Source: Streptomyces flaveolus
GTDB lineage: Bacteria; Actinomycetota; Actinomycetes; Streptomycetales; Streptomycetaceae
NCBI RefSeq assembly: GCF_000716535.1
Contig: NZ_JNWV01000010.1
Location: forward strand, 124,001 to 188,000
DNA length: 64,000 nucleotides
Reading direction: 5' to 3'
Part shown: positions 10,501 to 18,805 of the stretch, piece after piece
Layout: the number at the start of each line of letters is the position of its first letter
How positions within the stretch are numbered: position 1 is the first letter of the stretch
The notes under the pieces: model-generated
Seen by the model: the letters and a program-made list of their open reading frames with translations, nothing else
What the model was told of the DNA's origin: nothing
The model's database searches: none
Program-made: the position numbers and the translations under genes

Positions 10501-11432
10501 CTGGCCTCGCGCGCCACGAACTTCTGGTCGTGGATGAGGGTGGCCAGCCACAGGATCAGCTCGTCCATGAAGAGAATCAGGCCGTCGTAGCCGAGCGACT
10601 TGGCATGCTCGGCGATGACGGACAGACCGGCGTCCAGGGAGATGAAGCCGTGCTCGTCCTCGGCGGCGTTCTTGGTGAAGCCGGGGAGGAGGTTGGTGCC
10701 GGCGTCATTGACTAGCTTGGCCCGCAGTTCGACCGGGGTGGAGGGGTTGGTGAGGTTGAGCGGAACGCCCGCCTCGTGGTTCTCCTCGGCGGCGAGCGCG
10801 ATGTCCAGGAGCTGCGGGGTCCAGGCGAAGCCCTCGCCCCACTCGTCCTCCTCACCGTCGCCCGCGTCGCTGCCGCCCAGGCCGCGGATGACGGCCTCGT
10901 CGCCCGTGCTGGCGCGCAGCGCACGGATGTCGGCAAAGAGGGAGTCGGTCCTATACACCTGCGGGGTCGGAGCGTCGGGGTGGAGCTTCTTGACGTGGTG
11001 CACGTACCCGCCGAGCACGCGCTGTTCCAGGGCCTTCGCGCCGAGCATGTGGTACGGCACGAGCAGGAACTTCTTGCCGTCCGTGGTCAGCCACTCGTGC
11101 TTGGTCAGCACCGGGTCGAACTCGGTGCGGGCGCGGGCGGCCGGGTTGCCGCTGAGCAGTGCGTACAGCACGGCCATGAAGTGCGACTTACCAGAACCGA
11201 AGGAGCCGTGCAGATAGGCCGCCTTGGAGCGGTGCCCGTCCAGCGCGGACTTGATGAGGTCCAGCGCCTCGTCGAAGTTCTCCAGCAGCCGCTCGGTGAC
11301 GACGTAGTCCTTGAGCGCGTGCTGGGCGCCCTCGTCTGTCGTCGCCTCGGCTAGGGACAGCACGAAGTCCGAGGTGGAGATGGACTCCTTGATGTCGATG
11401 ACATCGCGGAGGAGGGGCGGCTGCTGGGCCAT
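7539..11432 (-). CDS. pglY: BREX-2/Pgl P-loop ATPase PglY
   Basis: 1297 residues, typical of BREX large ATPases (BrxC/PglY). The Walker A motif is GSFGSGKSH near residue 76-84 and the probable Walker B is [13 protein letters not shown] near residue 285-295. The rest is a long helical protein with a Pro/Ala/Thr-rich low-complexity linker around residues 1205-1255, before a short C-terminal piece ending ITWQVIE. PglY is essential for Pgl function in S. coelicolor and its ATPase is required. It is the first gene of a two-gene minus-strand operon and overlaps pglZ by four bases. GGAGAGCG lies about 10 bases upstream of the ATG at 11432. Confidence 0.95.
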   Translation of the reverse strand: MAQQPPLLRDVIDIKESISTSDFVLSLAEATTDEGAQHALKDYVVTERLLENFDEALDLIKSALDGHRSKAAYLHGSFGSGKSHFMAVLYALLSGNPAARARTEFDPVLTKHEWLTTDGKKFLLVPYHMLGAKALEQRVLGGYVHHVKKLHPDAPTPQVYRTDSLFADIRALRASTGDEAVIRGLGGSDAGDGEEDEWGEGFAWTPQLLDIALAAEENHEAGVPLNLTNPSTPVELRAKLVNDAGTNLLPGFTKNAAEDEHGFISLDAGLSVIAEHAKSLGYDGLILFMDELILWLATLIHDQKFVAREASKITNFVEGGDARRAIPVVSFIARQRDLRELVGEEVSGAAESSIQDTLNLASGRFDKITLEDRNLPQIAHARLLKPKDAEAAKLVDAAFEQTKRVGPQVWDTLLGSEKGTTGADAESFRLTYPFSPAFMDTLVHISSALQRSRTGLKLMGQLLADHRNEIRLGQLIPVGDLYPVITAGGDKPFTDSLKVVFEAADKLYKTKLRPYLLSSYDITEDDVEQYRNRPETITDPQRANRCRMFAGDNRLVCTLLLSALAPSVPALSELTIRRLGALNHGSVLAPIPGAEVGIIKNKVAEWAARFPEIKETGTDANPGVRLELSGVDVDSVIANAQVNDNPGNRIALARRLLSEELGVEHGQLSDQLSFTWRGTARTAEIVFGNVADEDELPDHDLMPQEESRWRIAIDLPFDEGEWGPVEDVNRIQRLRERQQGERSRTVAWLPAHLSAQRFADFRRLVVIDKALADEHRFDTQYAGHLNADNRSRAKGLLETQREALLKQVKGAFKQAYGLAQKQAADVVPDFDDHLVALPDVDGLTLSFGQSLHDGIRHVAGKLLAHQYPAHPDLDPDATGTAVKPADTKKVFTHVRAAAEARDGRVEVPAADRKLMQRIAGPLRLGQQKEAYFELSRYWADHFRQLARSQGVTGDLSLITLTDWTDKPDPRGLPDFLARLVVAAFAEMDDRVWVRGGTVLDPAPELTAIKDHDALRSQPLPAESDWDTARQRFESIFGAKPPALLRGRMVNQFARQIIEAARGHRDHAADLVHQLEAHASFLGLDQTADTGRLALARRSLELLDALTAEAGKGAAGAKKTVEALASFDLGETSADRYGTSIKKARAVAEAVASAPWSTLELAAGLGPEGEALLDSLRNVARDDQRTADLRDALVRTQREVVALIKRTQAAAPPPPAPVAPQPSSAGDLSLDTPTSDPRIPYTPSQETPSPASGGGTARRSGRRSTTVSRAAADLQAELADLAARHPNATIEITWQVIE

Positions 11433-11539
11433 TGCCGGTCACGCTCTCCATCTGGTGGCCTCCGCCACCGTTGTTCTCGATCGTGTGGGTGTCTGGTTGT
11501 CGGTCGGCTGCCCGATCGGACCCTCGTTTGGTCAACGGT

Positions 11540-11760
11540 ATGGCGACAGAGAAGCACACCTGAAGTACACCGTGTCGCGTCCCGAGGAACTCGCCGAGGC
11601 CATCCGGGCCGAGGTCGGCTCCGGCGGCTTCAGCCTCGCATCACGCACGCCATGGAGCGCCGGCGAGAGCGGGGGCGTCTGCACGAGGCGGTGCAGTGGT
11701 GTGAGTCCGAGTACGGATGTCACGCTGTACGCCGACCGCGTGGTCGTGGTGAAGCCCTGA
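11540..11760 (+). pseudogene. Frameshifted small gene, possibly an RHH-type antitoxin remnant
   Basis: No single frame is open, but pieces of protein-like sequence follow each other in two frames: HLKYTVSRPEELAEAIRAEV then GSGGFSL, a shift to ITHAMERRRERGRLHEAVQW and CESEYGCH, then a shift back to VTLYADRVVVVKP and a stop at 11758-11760. The central Glu/Arg-rich helix resembles the C-terminal part of ribbon-helix-helix antitoxins. It lies upstream of pglY, divergently oriented. Either it has decayed or the sequence has two indels here. The family guess is weak. Confidence 0.35.
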
Positions 11761-12199
11761 GCCGAACACGGCCCGCCCCCTCTCACTGTCTGCCCTGGTC
11801 GTCAGCCTCCAGACGCCGACGACAGGCCGCTTTCCGTACCGGTGACGTCAGTCCACCGGACGAGCGCCCGCTGCCCCTCGCGCTGTATACCCGCTCGATG
11901 CCGATCGATCAACCGGCACCACCGGGCGCGGGCAGCAAGGTCAGCCGGCAGCCATGGAGCCGACGCCGGAGGCACCCCACTCCACCAGCCGTACCGAAAG
12001 CAGGTACCAGTGCGGAACCATTTTCCGGTACGACCAGGAATGAGGTGTCACAGATGACCATAAACGCTGGCGAGGCCCGCACACACCTCGCGGTTCAGCA
12101 GCCGGCCCTGGCCTCGGACACCACCTCGCGCCCCCGCCCGCAACCCCGTACACGTGGAGCAACGAGGCCGCCACCGAGCGTGTCGCGTCGGCGGACGGT
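11761..12199. other. Intergenic stretch with no supported gene
   Basis: Open frames here have irregular composition and no recognisable motif. The only methionine-led candidate, ATG at 12054 after GTGTCACAG, has poor coding character. I see no repeat or RNA gene. Confidence 0.35.
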
Positions 12200-13189
12200 T
12201 CAGACGCGGTGGAACACGTCGAGCGGGCCGTAAGCAGTCGGCTCGCTGCCGGCCAGCTCGGGATGGCTGCCCACGCGGTCCCGGAGGATGCCGACGGTGT
12301 CGGGCCACACGGTGAAGTGCCCTCCGTTGCCGACGAGAATGCGGTCCCAGTCCTGGGAAGCCGACACGCCGACTCGGTCGATGACGAACCCGCGGCAGAC
12401 GGCCGCGTCCTGATCGAGCGTGCGCACCAGTGCGGCGACCGCCTCCTCGCGGTCGGGCACGGGGATGTCGGTGAGGCGCAGCGTGATGCTCTGCGTCGTC
12501 TCGTCCGTGCGTCGCACGATGCCGGTCAGGGACTGGTCGTAGCCCTTCCAGCAGGTGAACTCGATCTTCGAATACCGATCGTCGGCCAGGGCAGCGGCCA
12601 GGGCAGCGCCCTCACCCATCACCGGCTCACGGTTTCCGACCGGCGTCTCGCGGAACCCGAAGAGGGCATTGGTCAGCGGGTGCACGGCGGAGAGCCCGGC
12701 GGTCTCCAGATGCGTGAGGAGCTGATGGGCGCGCGCGCTGTCCAGCTTCGGCACGTACCAGGTGAAGAAGCCCGCGGCCTTGGGCGGGGTCGCAGCGGGG
12801 GCGTTGTCCGGGAACTCCTCCTGGAAGATGCGCCTGGCCTGCTCGTCGGGCACGACAGGGACCGTGTAGTTGCTGGTCCGGATGTGGTCCAGGAACTCCT
12901 GTGGCAGGGCAGCGTGGTGACGACGTACGTAGTGCGTGAGATCGACGGGCCAGAGCCAGGTGCCGTCCGTCACCAGGGATCCAGAGCCCACGATCCACTC
13001 TTCGCCGGTGAGGACGTCGCGCTCGGCGCCCATCGTGGAGTAGATCTCCAGGCCCGATTCCAGGTAGGCGACGATACGGTCCTCGTCCCAGGGTCCACTG
13101 TCCTGTACGGCATCTCGCAGCGACGGCGCATCGTCTGCCGCGGTGGCCTGGCCGCCGATCTCCCGGTAGAAGCCCGCTCGCTTGATCAT
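12200..13189 (-). CDS. Hypothetical protein, candidate immunity partner of upstream toxin
   Basis: 329 residues, family not recognised. The start is fixed by CAGGAG six bases before the ATG (MIKRAGFYREIGGQ). The protein is soluble, mixed alpha/beta and acidic, with no signal peptide or membrane segment. The first ~100 residues describe a short domain ending in LWPVDLTHYVRRHH, and the rest contains two repeated-looking halves with TWYVPK and SKIEFTCWKGYDQS. It begins 22 bases after the stop of the CpnT-like toxin gene on the same strand, the classic place of an immunity gene in polymorphic toxin loci. That role is inferred from position only. It could instead be a secretion chaperone. Confidence 0.65.
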   Translation of the reverse strand: MIKRAGFYREIGGQATAADDAPSLRDAVQDSGPWDEDRIVAYLESGLEIYSTMGAERDVLTGEEWIVGSGSLVTDGTWLWPVDLTHYVRRHHAALPQEFLDHIRTSNYTVPVVPDEQARRIFQEEFPDNAPAATPPKAAGFFTWYVPKLDSARAHQLLTHLETAGLSAVHPLTNALFGFRETPVGNREPVMGEGAALAAALADDRYSKIEFTCWKGYDQSLTGIVRRTDETTQSITLRLTDIPVPDREEAVAALVRTLDQDAAVCRGFVIDRVGVSASQDWDRILVGNGGHFTVWPDTVGILRDRVGSHPELAGSEPTAYGPLDVFHRV

Positions 13190-13211
13190 TTCCACTCCTG
13201 TGAGCCTGCCG

Positions 13212-14504
13212 CTAGTGGGCCATGGGCAGGTAGGTGCGCCAGTAGCCATTGTTGCCGATGGTGGGGGTCTGGTTGAGGCCGAGCTGGGGGGACGTTCCCA
13301 CCTTGCTCGTGGGCGCCGTCACGGGCACGCCGAGCTCGTTGGCGACGGACTGCGCGAGGGGCAGCTCGGGCGGTCTCGCGTCCGCGCCCGAGTAGCAGGA
13401 GATGAGGCGGACCGGTTCACCGTGGTAGTTGGGATTGCTGCGGATGGCGTCCGCGATGTGATTGGGGTGCACTTCGAAGTCTGTGAGGGTCTTTCCCGCG
13501 GCGTTGACGCGGCCGGGTACGAACACCCCCTCGTCCGTGCCGTGGACGACCACGTCGTGTACGCCGGGGACACGGGCGACCCGTTGCAGATTGTTCAGGG
13601 TGCGTTCGTCGTAGCCCACTGTGGTGGTGCTCTTTCCGAAATAGACCGGATCGCCCGAGACCAGCTCGTAGTCGCCGGCCCGCGCCGGTGCGACGGGAAT
13701 CTGCGAGTCGGGAGACTGGATCAGCTTCCACGTACGGGACTTGCCCATCTCGTCGAGGGCCGCGCTGTTCAGCCGGAAGCCGTTGAACAGGCTCTCCATG
13801 CCGCCGTTCTCGGCGACGATTCGGGCTGTGCTCCCACCTCCCCCGAAGGCGCCGCCGAACGCCATGCCGTAGAGAGCGGAGTCGCTCACCTCGTCGAGGC
13901 TGAGGCCCTTGCTCTCCCCGGTGGCCATGGCGACGGGCTGAGTCACGGCGAGGTCGACCGTGATCGATTCGAGTCCCCCGATGGCGGCCGTGGCGAGGGT
14001 GGTGCCGGCGATGGTGGCGATCTCGGTGGTCACGGTCACGCCGAGCGTGGCGGACAGCTCCAGGATCGAGGCGGTGGCGGCCGCCGCGGCGCCCTCGGAG
14101 ATGCCCAGCGTGAAGACCGCGAGGGCGGTGCCGGCGACGATGGTGGCGCCGACGATCTCCAGCTCGTGTTCCAGGTGCTTGACAGCCTTATGGACGACGT
14201 CGGCGTACTGGTCGAGGGCCTTGGCCATGTCCCGGGCGCCATCGATCATGTCCCGGAGCCAGCCGTGGCCGTCGTAGTAGTAGCGGCGCCAGAACGGGTC
14301 GTCGAAGGCCGAGATCGCCTCGCCCTTGTTGTTCTCGATGATGGCGCGCGCCGACTTGTTCGCCGCGACCGTCACGTCTTCCAGGTCGTCGGCGAAGTCC
14401 CGCCAGGCTTTGGCCGCGTCGCGCAGACCCCCTTCGTCGGCATCCGGCCACCACATGCCGGTCATGTCCTGGACGATCTCTTTGGCCTTGTCGGTTGCGC
14501 TCAC
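13212..14504 (-). CDS. CpnT-like secreted toxin with caspase-like C-terminal domain
   Basis: 430 residues from a GTG whose GTGA overlaps the stop of the WXG-like gene. The N-terminus (MWWPDADEGGLRDAAKAW) matches the WPxxDE-type helical domain of CpnT-like and other type VII secretion substrates. Residues ~100-210 are hydrophobic and Ala/Gly-rich. The C-terminal ~150 residues carry VHDVVVHGTDEGVF (about residue 316-329) and PVRLISCYSGADARP (about 363-377). A hydrophobic strand ending in His-Gly followed later by a hydrophobic strand ending in Cys is the signature of clan CD (caspase/gingipain/C80) cysteine peptidases, so a His/Cys dyad is proposed. An actinobacterial polymorphic toxin with peptidase-like effector is the best reading. 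The peptidase assignment is inference from motifs. Confidence 0.7.
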   Translation of the reverse strand: MSATDKAKEIVQDMTGMWWPDADEGGLRDAAKAWRDFADDLEDVTVAANKSARAIIENNKGEAISAFDDPFWRRYYYDGHGWLRDMIDGARDMAKALDQYADVVHKAVKHLEHELEIVGATIVAGTALAVFTLGISEGAAAAATASILELSATLGVTVTTEIATIAGTTLATAAIGGLESITVDLAVTQPVAMATGESKGLSLDEVSDSALYGMAFGGAFGGGGSTARIVAENGGMESLFNGFRLNSAALDEMGKSRTWKLIQSPDSQIPVAPARAGDYELVSGDPVYFGKSTTTVGYDERTLNNLQRVARVPGVHDVVVHGTDEGVFVPGRVNAAGKTLTDFEVHPNHIADAIRSNPNYHGEPVRLISCYSGADARPPELPLAQSVANELGVPVTAPTSKVGTSPQLGLNQTPTIGNNGYWRTYLPMAH

Positions 14505-14863
14505 TGCGCGCTCCCGTGGCCGTCGTGCGGGGCGGGCCGGATCCTGCTGAACATCGAGCGGACAAGCAGTTCGTTGTCGATGTGGCCGTCGGCCATGTCG
14601 GTCATGGCCGCTTCGATACTGGCCAGGCCGAGCGCGAGAATCCCGGCAGCGGCTTCCATCCTCTCGACGTGCGGGCCGTAGTGCTCGTGGAACTTCTTCC
14701 CCTGCTCGTCGTCACCCCACGGCGAACCGGCCGCCGCCAGACCGGCCTTGAGCTTGGTCAGCGCCTTGGCGAGGTCGGAGCGGTGCGTATGGAAATGCGG
14801 GGCCGTCGCCTTCAGATCGGCGATCTTGATGTCGAGAATCTTGCCGTCGCTGTGGTCACCCAT
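14501..14863 (-). CDS. WXG100-like small secreted-type protein
   Basis: 120 residues, starting at ATG after AGAGGACGCC. It is helical with a central PWGDDEQGKKF turn between two helices, the arrangement of the WXG100/ESAT-6-like family in actinobacteria (a Trp-Gly turn flanked by amphipathic helices). Such proteins are exported by, or pair with substrates of, type VII secretion systems. It overlaps the following toxin gene by four bases, so it probably acts as its export partner. No ESX core genes (EccC, EccD) occur in the window. Confidence 0.75.
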   Translation of the reverse strand: MGDHSDGKILDIKIADLKATAPHFHTHRSDLAKALTKLKAGLAAAGSPWGDDEQGKKFHEHYGPHVERMEAAAGILALGLASIEAAMTDMADGHIDNELLVRSMFSRIRPAPHDGHGSAQ

Positions 14864-15166
14864 GGCGTCCTCTGCTCCCCCTGAGTCGGCTGACCGACCC
14901 GAAGACGCTAGTTCACCGAGCCGGTTTGCTCTCGCGATCCCGGTCAAGGAGTGGCAAAGTTCCGATCAAGGCGCGCAAAGGATGAGGGCTCTGCTGCCCA
15001 CCAAGTGATCACCCATGACTGGCACGCCCCGGCGGGAACCGGGAGATCGTTCCGCTTGCCTTGCCCCGCCGCAGCATCCCGAGGCTCGGACGTGGCTTCC
15101 CAGTACTCGGTGATCGGCTCGACCGGGCAGCAAGCGGACACGGTCCGCCGCACGCCCGCTGCAAGC
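14864..15166. other. Intergenic stretch upstream of the WXG/toxin operon
   Basis: About 300 bases with no convincing coding sequence on either strand. It should contain the promoter of the WXG-toxin operon (reading left). Confidence 0.35.
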
Positions 15167-16022
15167 TCAGTGGAGTGCCACTTCCCACGATCCCGGGTTG
15201 CCGGCTTCTTCCCCACCGATCGGGCAACCATCCATCCAGGTGCCGAATCCCGAGGAGTCCTTGCCTTCCGTGGACCAACCTGCATGCGTGAACTTCGACA
15301 GGTCCGCCACATAGCCGGACGACGTGGAGACGCGAAGCGGCAGCCGGACGGAGACAGTGCGGCCATGTATCTCCGGCCGGGCTTCGACGTCTCCTCCGAC
15401 CACGTCGTTCGTTCCGGACACGTGCACGAACCAACGCAGTCGAGGTACTGCATGCTCACGGCAGGTTCGTCCATGTCGTCCAGACCATCGCCCAGCCACG
15501 TCCAGTAGGTGGCGTCCGCGTCCGAACCGGATTCGGGAGCGTTGCCGGCGAGCGTGTAGCTCACCGTCACGCCCTTGCCGAAGCGATGGCAGACCTCTGC
15601 TTCTCGTCGACGCCCGCAGGGGAGGACTTGCCAACGTGACGGACGCCTGGCCGGTCGAACAGACCGAGCACACCGGCAGCCCCGGCCCCAAGTGCGAGCA
15701 GCAGCGCAACCGCTCCGGTGCCCCAGCCCTTCACAAGGACGACAGCCGGTGCCTCCGCCGCCACGGCGGTGACGACCGCGGTCATCCAGGCCTCCCGCCA
15801 GCGAGATGGCAGGAACGGGCGCTCCTCACCCCACACGGACACGAGCGCGAACGCGGCAGCCGGAGCCACAACCGCGCATCCGACGAACCATGCCCACCGC
15901 CACTCGGCCACAGTCCACATCGCCGCAGTCCACACCAGCCAGCCGACCACCACAGCGGCACAGATGGCGACCAGTCCAAGGCATCCCCGCGTCGCGTCAT
16001 CACGGTTGGAAGTACCAGCCAT
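15167..16022 (-). pseudogene. Membrane protein gene broken by two frameshifts
   Basis: Reading leftward from ATG 16022 (RBS AGAGGGAAT), 151 codons encode four hydrophobic segments (LVAICAAVVVGWLVWTAAMW, WAWFVGCAVVAPAAAFALV and two more) and stop at 15567. In the next frame AEVCHRFGKGVTVSYTLAGN continues as clear protein to MQYLD near 15437. In a third frame RWFVHVSGTNDVVGGDVEAR continues to GSWEVALH and a stop at 15167. Joined, these give a ~285-residue protein with membrane N-terminus and soluble C-terminus. Either two indels have inactivated the gene or the sequence has errors here. A GTG at 15570 overlapping the first stop could allow a separate 2nd product, but that too hits the second shift. 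Confidence 0.6.
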
Positions 16023-16145
16023 ATTCCCTCTTACTTCAAACGATGTCGCCCTCACGCATGCCGACAGAGCGGAGGACTTCCTTGGGGCACACGTCCGGTC
16101 GGCCGAGCCACCGCCCCTCAGGCCAGACGGCTCTCGCAGCTCGGC

Positions 16146-16817
16146 CTACTTGCGGGCTGCGGCCTCGTACCGGTCGACCTGGTCGCGCAGGAGCTTGGTG
16201 GCCGTGTCGGCTTCCGCGTTCGTGAGGCCGCCGGTGCCGACATTGATCAGGGTGGGTCCGTCGAGGGTGAACTGCTGGAGCAGCGTGGTGCCGTCGCTGT
16301 CGATGCGCACACCCAAGGACTGGTCGCCGAGCTTGTCCACGCTCATCGGCGAGTACTTCAGCACTGCCCCCTGATAGGTCTCCTGGTGGCAGGTCGTGAG
16401 TGCCTTCTCCATCGCAGCGAACGACTCGGCGGCATCGCTCGCGCTCGCGTACTGCCGGATGCCCACGGTCGCGATCGTGGCGGTCAGCCCTCCGCCCTTC
16501 TGGAAGCTGCGGGAGATCTGAATGCGCGCCTTGTGCGGCTGACGGTAGTCGCAGAACGTCTTGTCGCCGGGGCTGGAGTCGCCTTCGCTCGACCAGCCGG
16601 CAGGCATCTGCGACAGCGGCAGCAGAGCGGACGTGAGCTGGGCCTTGGTGAGGAGCGCCGCGTGTGGGGTCGGGGAGGGGGATGCCGGGCCGGCCGCGGC
16701 GGAGCTGTTCGGCGTAGCGGGCTTCGCAGCGGAGGGCGTGGCGGCGCTGCCACAGGCAGTAAGCGCTATGGACAGGACGACAGCACCCAGCGTCCCGAAG
16801 CGTTTCCGGTGAAGCAC
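16146..16817 (-). CDS. Secreted lipoprotein, sensor-like
   Basis: 223 residues. The N-terminus is a lipoprotein signal: positively charged HRKRFG, a hydrophobic stretch GAVVLSIALTAC with the lipobox Cys, then a Ser/Pro/Ala-rich linker. The mature domain contains MPAGWS, two cysteines (TFCDYR and TTCHQE) that may pair, and a repeated pattern typical of the PknH-sensor-like extracellular domains in actinobacteria; that family assignment is tentative. GTG 16817 is preferred because GGGGGAT lies 9 bases upstream. A GTG at 16841 would add eight residues but has no ribosome binding site. Confidence 0.75.
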   Translation of the reverse strand: MLHRKRFGTLGAVVLSIALTACGSAATPSAAKPATPNSSAAAGPASPSPTPHAALLTKAQLTSALLPLSQMPAGWSSEGDSSPGDKTFCDYRQPHKARIQISRSFQKGGGLTATIATVGIRQYASASDAAESFAAMEKALTTCHQETYQGAVLKYSPMSVDKLGDQSLGVRIDSDGTTLLQQFTLDGPTLINVGTGGLTNAEADTATKLLRDQVDRYEAAARK

Positions 16818-17163
16818 GAAGATCGATCCCCCGAGAGACACGAAGAAGTAGTGGAGAACATGGATGCTATGTGAAGTTACATGTTCATGAAAACTGAACT
16901 ACTTCAGGGGTGGGCCCGGCGGGCAGGGAACGGGGCGTCGACTTGCCATGCGCGCCCCCGGTGCCGGGTTCGTCCTGGCGCGACCGCACGGACGAGGAGC
17001 GCCCGCACGTGCCCAGGGTGAGGCGCGTCGAGGACCCACGCGTCGGCCGAGGGAGCCCGGCCCGGGTGAGTAGGCGCTCCCAGACGGCCGGGCGGTCGCT
17101 GTAGAGGTGAACGCCGAAGGCGGAAGACGGGCACCTTGGGCGGCCAGGAGGCCACTCGCGAGG
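16818..17163. promoter_or_regulatory. AT-rich promoter region of the lipoprotein gene
   Basis: The stretch 16850-16910 is much more AT-rich than its surroundings and contains the inverted pair TGAAGT (16872-16877) and ACTTCA (16901-16906) plus ATGTTCATGAAAACTGAAC between them. It lies upstream of the lipoprotein start and probably holds its promoter and an operator. The rest, to 17163, shows nothing I can name. Confidence 0.4.
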
Positions 17164-18039
17164 TCAGGACCTGGGTGGCTCCAGCTTGACGGCAGCGGAG
17201 TCCGCGCCGTGCGGTTCAACCTGTGCCGGGACGAAGGATTCGTGCTCTTCGACGACTTCACCGTCCACGACTTCCCCCTCCGTCACTCGGTGCGACGGGT
17301 CCGCCAGTGGCAGGCCGGAGAGGTGCTTCTTGAGCCTCTTGGCCATCGGGAGGTAGGTCGCGAAGGTGAGCCCGCCGGAGACAGCAGCACCTACGAGAGG
17401 GATGGCCTTCGAGACAGCCTTCGCGAACGACTCCTTCGTCATCTTGACGCCGATGTAGGCCGCGACCTTCTTCACTATGGGATAGACGACGCCCTTGGTG
17501 AGCGCCTCCTGAGGCAGTTTCTTGGCGACCTGCTTCGACATCATCCCCGCGACCTTCCCCACAGCGGCGTTCGCCGACTGGGTGCCGAACATCACGCCGA
17601 AGAAAAGCGTGAGCACCCCCACGGTCGCGTCGTCGACGTCATCGCCCTCGTCGGAGAACAGCTCGGGCCAGCTGTAGAGATAGGCGAGTTTCTGCGCGAT
17701 ACGCAGCATGTGGCCGACGTACTGTGCCAAGTCGACGGGCACTGTGGCGGGAAGGGCGAGTATGCCCGGTATCCCGGCCGCGGCGGAGAGGGCGCTGACT
17801 TTGGCGGTTTCGTAGCGGATGGAGTCGTTGGCGACCTTGTCGAGAAGTTCGACGGTGATGCCCGCCGCGGCGGGAGTCTCTTCTATCGCTCGTCGGATCT
17901 CCTCCTCGGAGCAGTGGCGAGCCAGCGCACTTCGGAGGTACGCCTCCCTGTGGATACGCGCCCCCGGAAGCTTCGCTGCCGCCAGCAGCACCGCGAAGAA
18001 ACGCGACTCGGGGTTCTCGACCTCTTTACCCTGCTTCAT
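17164..18039 (-). CDS. EcsC-like uncharacterised membrane-associated protein
   Basis: 291 residues. The central part holds several hydrophobic helices (SALSAAAGIPGILALPATVP, GVLTLFFGVMFGTQSANAAV) and the segment SKAIPLVGAAVSGGLTFATY, close to the IPxVGAxxGGxxN pattern of EcsC/DUF697-type proteins. The C-terminal ~40 residues are acidic and variable (EGEVVDGEVVEEHE). It stands alone on the minus strand. Function in this family is unknown; membrane association is likely. Confidence 0.65.
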   Translation of the reverse strand: MKQGKEVENPESRFFAVLLAAAKLPGARIHREAYLRSALARHCSEEEIRRAIEETPAAAGITVELLDKVANDSIRYETAKVSALSAAAGIPGILALPATVPVDLAQYVGHMLRIAQKLAYLYSWPELFSDEGDDVDDATVGVLTLFFGVMFGTQSANAAVGKVAGMMSKQVAKKLPQEALTKGVVYPIVKKVAAYIGVKMTKESFAKAVSKAIPLVGAAVSGGLTFATYLPMAKRLKKHLSGLPLADPSHRVTEGEVVDGEVVEEHESFVPAQVEPHGADSAAVKLEPPRS

Positions 18040-18341
18040 GGCAGGAACTTACAGTAGCTCCGCGCTCCAAGGGCCAGCTTGCGCTGACTGTTTGCCGTCC
18101 TCCCATGGAGCCGGAGATGAAGGGTGAGGACGGCATGGACAAGGCCGGCGATCCGGGTGGCTGGGCGCCGCAGATCGCGGAGGAGCCGCCAGGATTCGCG
18201 TGCCGTCCAGGATCCAGTACGCCGTCGCCGACGCGGTCCGTACCGCATCGGAGAGGCCAGTTTCCGGATCACCAGCCCTTTGCAGCCCCACCTGCGCCTC
18301 ACGTAAAGTTGCGGCATCTGATCATACTCGGGGGAGAGATC
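18040..18341. other. Divergent intergenic region
   Basis: About 300 bases between the EcsC-like gene (reading left) and the WXG-type operon (reading right). No protein-like frame. The last 20 bases hold GGGGGAGAG, the ribosome binding site of the gene at 18342. Confidence 0.4.
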
Positions 18342-18758
18342 ATGACCGAAGACGACATATCACCGGGCGGTGCGGCGCTCACCCGGATGCGTCTGAACCA
18401 TGCGGCCCCGCTCGATGGCGGGGGAGGCTCGCCGTCCGGCGGCAAGGATCTCGCTTCGAGCCCCGCGGAGAAGAAGAACGCAGCCGAGGCGATCGAGAGG
18501 CACCTGGAGCCTGACACCCACAGGGACGGCACTCAGGCGCGTGAGAGCACGGGGGCAGCCGCACGGGAGTTTGAGGGGTGGCTCACCGGACCTGCTCTGA
18601 AGACCGCGCGTAAGACGTGGAGCGAACAGCTCACGACGCTGATGAACCGCCTCGGCTCAGAGAAGGCCGCGTTGCGCGCCACGACCACGCTGCTGCAGAA
18701 CACGGACACTGGCATCGGGCTGGGCATCCGCAAGTCCTCCGCGCTCGACTCGTTCTGA
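18342..18758 (+). CDS. Small WXG-type partner protein
   Basis: 138 residues from ATG with GGGGGAGAGATC upstream. The N-terminal half is disordered and polar; the C-terminal half is helical with FEGWLTGPALKTARKTWSEQ, a Trp-containing helical hairpin of ESX-substrate-like proteins. It lies 47 bases before the 485-residue WXG-domain effector gene on the same strand and probably pairs with it for secretion. The family is not recognised with certainty. Confidence 0.65.
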   Translation: MTEDDISPGGAALTRMRLNHAAPLDGGGGSPSGGKDLASSPAEKKNAAEAIERHLEPDTHRDGTQARESTGAAAREFEGWLTGPALKTARKTWSEQLTTLMNRLGSEKAALRATTTLLQNTDTGIGLGIRKSSALDSF

Positions 18759-18805
18759 TCGCACACGTCTGACCGAACCGCGGGCGTCATAACAGGAGTT
18801 CAGTC

